Assembly: GCA_016194585.1 (NCBI GenBank)
Contig: JACQBG010000011.1
Location: 1 to 64,000, forward strand
Length of the DNA: 64,000 nucleotides
From: Gemmatimonadota bacterium
GTDB lineage: Bacteria; Gemmatimonadota; Gemmatimonadetes; Gemmatimonadales; Gemmatimonadaceae
Direction of reading: 5' to 3'
In this document: piece by piece, positions 9,371 to 18,529 of the stretch
Numbering within the stretch: the first letter of the stretch is position 1
How the letters are laid out: the number at the start of each line of letters is the position of its first letter
The notes under the pieces: generated by a model
Databases searched by the model: none
What the model saw: only the letters and a program-made list of their open reading frames with translations
What the model was told of the DNA's origin: nothing
Program-made: the position numbers and the translations under genes

Positions 9371-10531
9371 CTACTTGAGCAGCGCCTTGGCGATCGTCTG
9401 CAGCTGCATGTTGGACGTCCCCTCGTAGATCGTGCCGATCTTCGCGTCGCGATAGAACTTCTCCGCCGGGTAGTCCTTGGTGTAGCCGTAGCCGCCGAAC
9501 AGCTCCAGCGCGAGCGACGTCGCGCGCTCGCACACCTGGCTCGCGAGCAGCTTCGCCATCGCCCCCTCCTTCACGATGTCGTGCCCGGCATCCTTGAGGC
9601 GCGTCGCGTTGTACACCATGAGACGCGCCGCCTCCACCTCGGTCGCTGCCTGGGCGAGCTGGAACTGGATCCCCTGGAACTCGCTGAGCGACTTGCCGAA
9701 CTGCTTGCGCTCCTTGATGTACGCCGTCGCCGCGTCGAGCGCGCCCTGCGCGTTGCCGATCATCTGCGCCCCGATGCCGATGCGCCCCTCGTTCAGCGTC
9801 TCGATGGCGATCTTGTACCCTTGGCCGACCGGACCGAGCACGTTCTCCGGCGCCACCGGGACGTTGTCGAAGATGAGTTCCGTGGTGCTCGAGGCGCGGA
9901 TGCCAAGCTTGTCCTCCTTCTTGCCGACGCTGAACCCCGGCGCACCGCGCTCGACGATGAACGCCGTGATCCCCTTGTAGCCCTTCGACGGATCGGCGTT
10001 CGCGAACACGATGAACAGCCCGGCCTCGGCGCCGTTCGTGATCCACATCTTGCGCCCCGTGAGGCGCCACGTGCCGTCGACCAACTCGGCGCGCGTGGAG
10101 AGCGCGAAGGCGTCGGAGCCAGACCCCGCCTCGCTCAGCGCGTACGCGCCGACGGTGTCGGCCGTGAGGCGCGGGAGGTACTTCGCCTTCTGCGCGGCGG
10201 TGGCGTAGGTGAGCAGCGGGTAGAAGACGAGCGTGTTCTGCACGTCGACCATGATCGCCGCCGCCGCGTCGACCTTGCTGATCTCCTCGACGGCGATGGT
10301 GACCATCATCAGGTTGCCGCCCGCGCCACCGTACTGCTCGGGCACCTGGATCCCCATCAGCCCCAGCTCGAAATACTTCGGGATGAGGGTCGGGTCGATC
10401 TTGGCGTTGCGTTCCATCTCCGCGACGCGCGGGGCGACTTCGCCTCGGGCGAATTCGGCCACGGCGTCGCGGAACGCTGATTCGTCGTCGGAGAGGACGG
10501 TGAGGGGCTGGGCGGGGTGGTCGGTCGACAT
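9371..10531 (-). CDS. Acyl-CoA dehydrogenase
   Basis: A 386-residue flavoenzyme of normal family length. The N-terminal helical domain is followed by the FAD/substrate signature ALSEAGSGSDA and KMWITNGAEAG. The C-terminal helical domain has RKQFGKSLSEFQGIQFQLA and FGGYGYTKDYPAEKFYRD, with catalytic base Glu370 in IYEGTSNMQ. It catalyses alpha,beta-desaturation of acyl-CoA to enoyl-CoA, passing electrons to ETF. The position of the glutamate matches short/branched-chain enzymes. It converges on the acyl-CoA operon and supplies the enoyl-CoA that a MaoC hydratase would use. Confidence 0.95.
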   Translation of the reverse strand: MSTDHPAQPLTVLSDDESAFRDAVAEFARGEVAPRVAEMERNAKIDPTLIPKYFELGLMGIQVPEQYGGAGGNLMMVTIAVEEISKVDAAAAIMVDVQNTLVFYPLLTYATAAQKAKYLPRLTADTVGAYALSEAGSGSDAFALSTRAELVDGTWRLTGRKMWITNGAEAGLFIVFANADPSKGYKGITAFIVERGAPGFSVGKKEDKLGIRASSTTELIFDNVPVAPENVLGPVGQGYKIAIETLNEGRIGIGAQMIGNAQGALDAATAYIKERKQFGKSLSEFQGIQFQLAQAATEVEAARLMVYNATRLKDAGHDIVKEGAMAKLLASQVCERATSLALELFGGYGYTKDYPAEKFYRDAKIGTIYEGTSNMQLQTIAKALLK

Positions 10532-10547
10532 GGACGAGTGCTTGGCG

Positions 10548-10571
10548 GGAAGTCAGGGCGAGACGACTTCC
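10548..10571 (-). promoter_or_regulatory. Inverted repeat in acyl-CoA dehydrogenase leader
   Basis: Seven-base arms GGAAGTC and GACTTCC are separated by 10 bases, 17 bases before the start codon at 10531. A TATTCT box follows upstream at about 10577-10582 on the minus strand. The element could be an operator for a fatty-acid regulator or an RNA hairpin. No family was recognised. Confidence 0.3.
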
Positions 10572-10603
10572 GTTAAGAATAGCCGAGTCCCCGCACGCGC
10601 GCC

Positions 10604-11125
10604 CTAATGCCCGAGGCCGACCCGCACACCCACGCCGCCGGCGATCGGCGCGACCGACACGCGCGAAGGAACGGCCACCTTGCTCCACGTCTCGCGACCG
10701 TTGATGGCGCCGAGGATCATCCCCATCGTGGCCCCCGCGAGCGTCGTGCCGGTGCGCCAGCGCACGTCTGAGCTCGTGCGGCACTCTCTGGTGTCGCACG
10801 ACGGATTCGGCATCGCGAGTCCGAAGAAGAAACCGGTGGCAGCTCCAAGCACGACCCCCGTCCTCGCCCCCGCCCAGCGACTGCGCCCCGTGCTGCGGTC
10901 GAGCAGCGCGACGTCGGCGATCGGGCAGAGGATGCTCGCCCCGTCATCGTCGGTCACGCGCAGGGCGTCGGCACTGCGGCTGGTCACCGTGCCGGTGACG
11001 GGTGTGGCGCTCACCGACGGCGCGGAGAACTTGATCCGCGATCCGGGCTGGACGTCGGAAAGCTGTGCCCACGCCGTCGACGCGGCGAGCAGCAGCGGAA
11101 TGGCGCGGACAATAGAAGCACGCAT
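10604..11125 (-). CDS. Secreted hypothetical protein with glycine-rich segments
   Basis: A 173-residue protein with a signal peptide (cleavage near STAWAQ, about residue 20). A small beta-rich part follows (QPGSRIKFSAPSV...VTDDDG), then two Gly/Ala-rich hydrophobic stretches (about 88-105 and 128-142) of the glycine-zipper type that often insert in the outer membrane. One Cys pair occurs in SCDTRECR. The start is supported by GGAGG six bases upstream. No function is recognised. It stands alone, between the acyl-CoA dehydrogenase and the reductase gene. Confidence 0.7.
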   Translation of the reverse strand: MRASIVRAIPLLLAASTAWAQLSDVQPGSRIKFSAPSVSATPVTGTVTSRSADALRVTDDDGASILCPIADVALLDRSTGRSRWAGARTGVVLGAATGFFFGLAMPNPSCDTRECRTSSDVRWRTGTTLAGATMGMILGAINGRETWSKVAVPSRVSVAPIAGGVGVRVGLGH

Positions 11126-11273
11126 CGGAAACCTCCAGGGAGAGTGACGTCGTCGTCGCCGCCGCTACTGGCGCGGCCCCGGGGGGATTCCTTGAAGGTT
11201 GCTCGGGATTCGAAATGTCGGCAAGTCACCAGTCACCTGTGAGCCGGTGATGGACGCCTCCAATCGCCTCAGG

Positions 11274-11840
11274 TCAGGCGACCGGCTCGTAGCGGAGGAA
11301 CACGTTGCCGTTCGCGAACGCCCGCGACTCGATGCGGCGCAGCGCGAGCAGGTCGGTCACGCCGTCGAACATCGTGCGTCCGGCGCCGAGTACGACCGGG
11401 CAGACGACGAACTGGTACTCGTCGATGAGCCGCGCCTGCGTGAGCTGCGCGACGATGGTGCCGCTGCCGAGGATCACCATCCCTTGCCCCGGCCCGGACT
11501 TGAGCGCGCGCACCGCGTCGACGAGGTCGCCCGCGATGAGGGTCGTGTTGTTCCACGTCGCCGCGCTCAGCGATCGCGAGAAGACGACCTTGCGCAGCCG
11601 GTTCATCCCCGCCGCCACGTCGGGCATCATCTGCGCGGCCATCGGCGTGGGCCAGAACGAGGCCATCATCTCGTACGTCTTGCGGCCGAACAGGAGGGTG
11701 CCGTCGCCGCTCGCGTTGCCACCGACGAAGGCGTTCCACTCCGCGTCGTGCGGATCGCCCTTGGCGAAACTCATGTCGCCGTGAGCGTCGGTGAAGTAGC
11801 CGTCGAGGGAGATGGAATTGAAGACGGTGAGACGGCGCAT
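11274..11840 (-). CDS. RibD C-terminal/dihydrofolate reductase-like protein
   Basis: A 188-residue single RibD_C domain. It begins with the SISLDGYFTDAHGD strand, has the FGRKTYEMMASFWPT segment, and the nucleotide-binding ILGSGTIVAQL followed by LIDEYQFVVCPVVLGAGRTMF. Family members are NADPH-dependent reductases; most stand-alone members have unknown substrates. The start lies 9 bases after the stop of the EAL response regulator, so the two are probably cotranscribed downstream of metH. A reductase of folate- or pterin-like fold in a methionine/folate operon is suggestive, but a folate substrate is not shown. Confidence 0.85.
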   Translation of the reverse strand: MRRLTVFNSISLDGYFTDAHGDMSFAKGDPHDAEWNAFVGGNASGDGTLLFGRKTYEMMASFWPTPMAAQMMPDVAAGMNRLRKVVFSRSLSAATWNNTTLIAGDLVDAVRALKSGPGQGMVILGSGTIVAQLTQARLIDEYQFVVCPVVLGAGRTMFDGVTDLLALRRIESRAFANGNVFLRYEPVA

Positions 11841-11849
11841 CGGGAAGAG

Positions 11850-13031
11850 CTAGAAGATGGCGGCCGCGAAGGTCCCCGTCGGCTTCCCGAACAGGTTGCC
11901 CTGCATCAACTCCGCCCCGATCTTCACCAGCGCGTCGCGCTCACCGGCCGTCTCGACGGCCTCGGCGATCATCGGCACCCCGATCTCCCGCGCCAGCGCA
12001 TACATCCCGCGCACCAGACGGTGCCGGTCCGCGTCCTTGTCGAGTCCGGCGAGCAGCGTGCGATCGAGCTTCACGAAATCCGGCGCCATCCGCGCGAAGG
12101 CCAGCAATCCCGCCGCGCCCGTGCCGACGTCATCCACCGCGATGCGGAACCCGGCACCGCGCAGCTTGTCGATCTGCCCCGCCATCGCGTCGAGCTGTTC
12201 CACGCTCGCGTGCTCGCTCACCTCGAGGACGACGCTCCGCGCGATCGGCTCGAGTGGCGCCTCGCCACCCACGAGCAGCCCTTCCTGCGCGTCGTGCGGG
12301 TGCACGTTCACGAACAGCAGCGCGCCCTCGGGCAGCTCCGTGCACGCCGCGGCGATGCGCTGGTAGATCGTCCGCTCGAGCGCGGTGCGCCAGCCGATGC
12401 GGTCGGCGGCCTGCAGCAGCGCGCCGTAACTCGCGAACAGCGCTTCGTCGCACCGCATCAGCGCTTCGTACCCGATGAGCTTCTGCTCCTTCATGCTCAC
12501 CACGGGCTGGAACACCACGTGGATCGTGCCGAAGGCCTGGTTCAGCACCGCTTCGAGCGTCGCCCGGTCGCCGTACGGCAGTGACTCGCGCGACTGCTTG
12601 GCGAACGCGTCCCGCTTGTAGCGCGCCAACTCGCCGAGCGCCGCGGCGCGCCCCACCGCCTGCACCAGGGCGTCGGGCTCCACGGGCTTGAGCAGGTACT
12701 GCTGCGCGCCGTACTCGATCGCCTCGATCGCCGAGTCGAGCGTGGGGCCGGCCGTCATGAGGATGACGGGGACGTCGAGGTCGTGCCGCCGCAACTCGCG
12801 CAGGAAGTCGACGCCACTCAACTCCGGCATGATGATGTCGGTGAGGATGGCGTGGAACTTGTCCTTCTCGACGAGGCGCAGCCCGTCGCGCGCATTGTCG
12901 GCCGACGCGACCGTGAACCCGTGCCGCTCGAGCAGCAGCCCGAGCACGCGCAGCACCGCCGGTTCATCGTCGATGACGAGGATGCGGCGTCCGTTGGCCT
13001 TCACGGGCTGAGGTACTGTCGCAGGTGCCAT
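11850..13031 (-). CDS. Response regulator with EAL phosphodiesterase domain
   Basis: A 393-residue protein. The N-terminal receiver domain (about 16-130) has acidic Asp21/22, phosphoacceptor Asp65 (LTDIIMP), Thr93 and Lys115. The EAL domain (about 155-390) keeps YEALMR (Glu189), FVNVHP, LEVSEHA, VDDVGTG, VKLDR, AEAVET and QGNLFGKP. The main metal and substrate residues are therefore present, although DDFGTG reads DDVGTG and AEGVE reads AEAVE. It could hydrolyse cyclic di-GMP, possibly at reduced activity. The ATG follows the metH stop by 6 bases, so it is the third gene of the metF-metH unit. No partner kinase lies adjacent. Confidence 0.92.
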   Translation of the reverse strand: MAPATVPQPVKANGRRILVIDDEPAVLRVLGLLLERHGFTVASADNARDGLRLVEKDKFHAILTDIIMPELSGVDFLRELRRHDLDVPVILMTAGPTLDSAIEAIEYGAQQYLLKPVEPDALVQAVGRAAALGELARYKRDAFAKQSRESLPYGDRATLEAVLNQAFGTIHVVFQPVVSMKEQKLIGYEALMRCDEALFASYGALLQAADRIGWRTALERTIYQRIAAACTELPEGALLFVNVHPHDAQEGLLVGGEAPLEPIARSVVLEVSEHASVEQLDAMAGQIDKLRGAGFRIAVDDVGTGAAGLLAFARMAPDFVKLDRTLLAGLDKDADRHRLVRGMYALAREIGVPMIAEAVETAGERDALVKIGAELMQGNLFGKPTGTFAAAIF

Positions 13032-13037
13032 GCTGTA

Positions 13038-16742
<3,705 letters not shown>

Positions 16743-16758
16743 GAGGAGAAGCGGGTGT

Positions 16759-16800
16759 ACGGTTCACCGTGAACGGTTCACGGTGAACTGTCCACGGCCG
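16759..16800 (+). repeat. Heptamer-periodic palindrome in metF-metH junction
   Basis: Tandem 7-base units ACGGTTC, ACCGTGA, ACGGTTC, ACGGTGA, ACTGTCC follow each other from 16759. Bases 16762-16774 and 16776-16788 are exact reverse complements (13-base arms, one base between). Pairing extends to 16759/16791 with one G-T pair. The metF stop codon lies inside the element. In the metF-metH message it would form a long hairpin just before the metH ribosome site, possibly tuning metH expression or blocking 3' decay. Confidence 0.75.
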
Positions 16801-17668
16801 TCGGCGTGCCCGGCCGCAGGCCGAGTATGTGGCACAGCGCATACGTCAGGTCCGCTCGGTTGAGCGTGTAGAAGTGGAATTCCGAGACGCCCGCATCGGC
16901 CAAGCGCACGCACTGTTCGGCGGCGTAGGTGATCGCGACCAGTTTCCGCGTCTCGACGTCGTGCTCGAGTCCCGCGAACAGGTCGGCCATCGCGCGCGGC
17001 ACGGTGGTGCCGGCGGCGGCGGCGAAGTTCTTCGTCTGCGTGAAGTTCGTGACCGGCATGATCCCCGGCACGATCGGCACGGTGATCCCCGCCTTGCGGG
17101 CGCGGTCGACGAACTTGAGGTAGGTCCAGTTGTCGAAGAAGAACTGCGTGATGGCGCGGGTGGCGCCGGCGTCGATCTTCCGCTTGAGGTTGTCGAGCTC
17201 GGCGTCGAGCGACATCGAGTCGGGGTGTCCCTCGGGGAACGTCGCGACGCTCACCTCGAAATCGTGGCGCGCGCGCAGTCCGGCGACGAGCTCGCTCGCC
17301 CAGGCGTAGCCCCCCGGGGTGGGCGTGTACTTCGTCTCCCCCGCGGGCGGGTCGCCGCGCAGCGCGACGATGTGGCGCACGCCGGAGTTCCAGTAGTCGT
17401 CGGCGACGGCGTGGATCTCGTCGCGCGTCGCGCCGACGCACGTCAGGTGCGCCGCCGGCACGAGCGACGTCTCGGAGAGGATGCGGTGCACGGTGTTGTG
17501 CGTGCGTTCGCGCGTCGACCCGCCGGCGCCGTAGGTGACGCTCACGAAGCGCGGGGCGAGCGGCTCGAGCCGCTGGATGGCACGCCAGAGGTTCGCCTCC
17601 ATCTCCGCGGTCTTCGGAGGGAAGAACTCGAACGAGACGTGGAAGGGGGAGGGGAGGGAGAGGGGCAT
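16778..17668 (-). CDS. metF: 5,10-methylenetetrahydrofolate reductase
   Basis: A 296-residue TIM-barrel flavoprotein of normal bacterial length. Family segments are VSFEFFPPKT at the N-terminus, VSVTYGAGGSTRERT, ALRGDPPAGE, ITQFFFDNWTYLKFVD, VPGIMPVTNF and the C-terminal GVSEFHFYTLN. It reduces methylene-THF to methyl-THF, the substrate of the downstream metH. The start is the ATG at 17668. A longer frame from a GTG at 17713 would run through the terminator-like hairpin of the leader and adds no conserved residues. The ribosome site GGAG at 17671-17674 lies in a small hairpin (17672-17684), so translation may be regulated too. Confidence 0.96.
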   Translation of the reverse strand: MPLSLPSPFHVSFEFFPPKTAEMEANLWRAIQRLEPLAPRFVSVTYGAGGSTRERTHNTVHRILSETSLVPAAHLTCVGATRDEIHAVADDYWNSGVRHIVALRGDPPAGETKYTPTPGGYAWASELVAGLRARHDFEVSVATFPEGHPDSMSLDAELDNLKRKIDAGATRAITQFFFDNWTYLKFVDRARKAGITVPIVPGIMPVTNFTQTKNFAAAAGTTVPRAMADLFAGLEHDVETRKLVAITYAAEQCVRLADAGVSEFHFYTLNRADLTYALCHILGLRPGTPTAVDSSP

Positions 17669-17687
17669 GGCTCCGGGGTCCGGAAAC

Positions 17688-17735
17688 GAAAAATCCCGCT
17701 GCGCGAGGCGCACCGGGACGGCGCTTTAGCGGGAT
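17688..17735 (-). terminator. Terminator-like hairpin in metF leader
   Basis: On the minus strand ATCCCGCT (17728-17735) pairs perfectly with AGCGGGAT (17693-17700). The loop has its own short GCGCC/GGTGC stem, and a run of five T follows (17689-17693). The 5' arm is also the 3' strand of the SAM-II-like aptamer, so hairpin and aptamer are mutually exclusive. This is the expected geometry of a riboswitch expression platform. Confidence 0.65.
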
Positions 17736-17774
17736 GTTTAACGTGGCCGCAAGTTGCCTCGAAATCGCCACGGA
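17722..17774 (-). promoter_or_regulatory. SAM-II-like riboswitch aptamer (candidate)
   Basis: The metF leader shows the conserved SAM-II elements in order. P1 is CGTGGC (17767-17772) pairing with GCCACG (17742-17747). GATTT lies in the loop, CTTGC (17749-17753) just before the P1 3' strand, then GTTAAAC (17736-17742) and GCTAAAG (17724-17730). I recall these as the family's invariant blocks. The pseudoknot helix P2 is not obvious by eye: only short GC pairing between GCGG and CCGC is seen. It is therefore either a divergent member or partly misaligned. Position before metF-metH fits S-adenosylmethionine control. Confidence 0.62.
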
Positions 17775-17793
17775 ACGACAGTTGTCTTATATC

Positions 17794-17821
17794 AGTTTAT
17801 CCGGATGAACGGATTAGTCAA
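17794..17821 (-). promoter_or_regulatory. Putative promoter of metF-metH unit
   Basis: TTGACT (17816-17821) and TAAACT (17794-17799) on the minus strand are separated by 16 bases, resembling sigma-70 -35 and -10 boxes. Transcription would start near 17787, just upstream of the aptamer. Confidence 0.45.
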
Positions 17822-17886
17822 GGGCAGGGGGAGGGGGAGGGAAAGGGGGAGGGGGAGGGGGGGTGGAGGGCACGGAGGGGAGGAGG
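17818..17886 (+). repeat. G-rich (GGGGGA)n intergenic tract
   Basis: At least eight runs of three or more G separated by A or short spacers, between the divergent metF promoter and the Met/His-rich gene. It is strongly strand-asymmetric and could form a G-quadruplex. The same word occurs at 1-55 and in shorter form at the metF 5' end (17641-17665). Confidence 0.7.
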
Positions 17887-17935
17887 ATTGGCGGAGGAGT
17901 GGAAACCAGAACGTCGGTTGCCCATACTCCCTGTC

Positions 17936-18427
17936 ATGGTCCGCCGGACTCACCGCATCCTGGGCGCGCTCGCCGCCCTCTGGTCGCTCGTCGCGAGCGG
18001 CAGTCCGGTGCCGTTGCATCAGTGCCCGGTGAATTCCGCTGCGGTCGTAAATGGCGGCGACATGAACCACGCCGGCATGTACCACGCGGGCACGCACCAC
18101 GCGGGCATGCGGGACGGCGGGATGAGCCATGGCGACACGCTGGCTCCACGCACGTCGCCGTCGCACGTCGATCAGTCGATGGCGATGGCCGGCGGCGCAG
18201 AGATGCCGGCGGCACCGACCGCTCCCGCCAACGGCGACGACGACTGCTGCCACTGCCTCTCCGGCTGCTGCGCCTCGGCCGCCGTCGCGCTGCCTGCGCT
18301 GACGTTCGTGGTGCCGGCGGCGCGCGACGTCTCGGTGCGCGACGTTGCCTTCGCCGTGCCGCAGTCGCCGCGCGTCGAGCGGTTCGCGCACAGCCTCCCG
18401 TTCGGGAACGGTCCTCCCTCGGTCTGA
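17936..18427 (+). CDS. Met/His/Cys-rich secreted protein, probable metal binder
   Basis: A 163-residue protein with a signal peptide (about 1-24). A tandem Met/His/Gly region follows (about 42-65: HAGMYHAGTHHAGM and similar), then a Cys cluster DDDCCHCLSGCCAS (about 101-115), a hydrophobic stretch and a polar tail. Composition and its place just upstream of a TonB receptor resemble the DUF2946-type proteins found beside copper receptors. No DUF2946 motif is proved here. Clustered Met, His and Cys strongly suggest binding of copper or another soft metal in the periplasm. It is divergent from metF across the G-rich tract. Confidence 0.72.
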   Translation: MVRRTHRILGALAALWSLVASGSPVPLHQCPVNSAAVVNGGDMNHAGMYHAGTHHAGMRDGGMSHGDTLAPRTSPSHVDQSMAMAGGAEMPAAPTAPANGDDDCCHCLSGCCASAAVALPALTFVVPAARDVSVRDVAFAVPQSPRVERFAHSLPFGNGPPSV

Positions 18428-18486
18428 CCGCAGCACGGCGACTCCCGTCGCCGCCGCCGTCAGTCCGTCCGCCTTCCACAGGCGGC

Positions 18487-18507
18487 CGCGCATGCATCGC
18501 ATGCGCG
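18487..18507 (+). promoter_or_regulatory. 21-base palindrome before TonB receptor
   Basis: Nine-base arms CGCGCATGC and GCATGCGCG with a 3-base centre, 22 bases before the receptor start. It could be an operator of a metal-responsive repressor or an RNA hairpin. A smaller hairpin, CCGCCT/AGGCGG, lies just upstream. Confidence 0.4.
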
Positions 18508-18529
18508 AACGACCATTCGAGGACCCGTC

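Noticed and set aside
11850-13031. Inactive EAL domain
   Set aside because: EALxR, the acidic metal ligands and the Lys are retained; only neighbouring residues differ, so inactivity cannot be claimed.
17669-17713. GTG start at 17713 for metF
   Set aside because: It would place coding sequence in the terminator-like hairpin of the leader and add no conserved residues; ATG 17668 fits the family N-terminus.
18061-18125. CRISPR-like or tandem DNA repeat in the Met/His-rich gene
   Set aside because: The repetition is at codon level within an open frame (HAGM-type units), too short and irregular for a CRISPR array.
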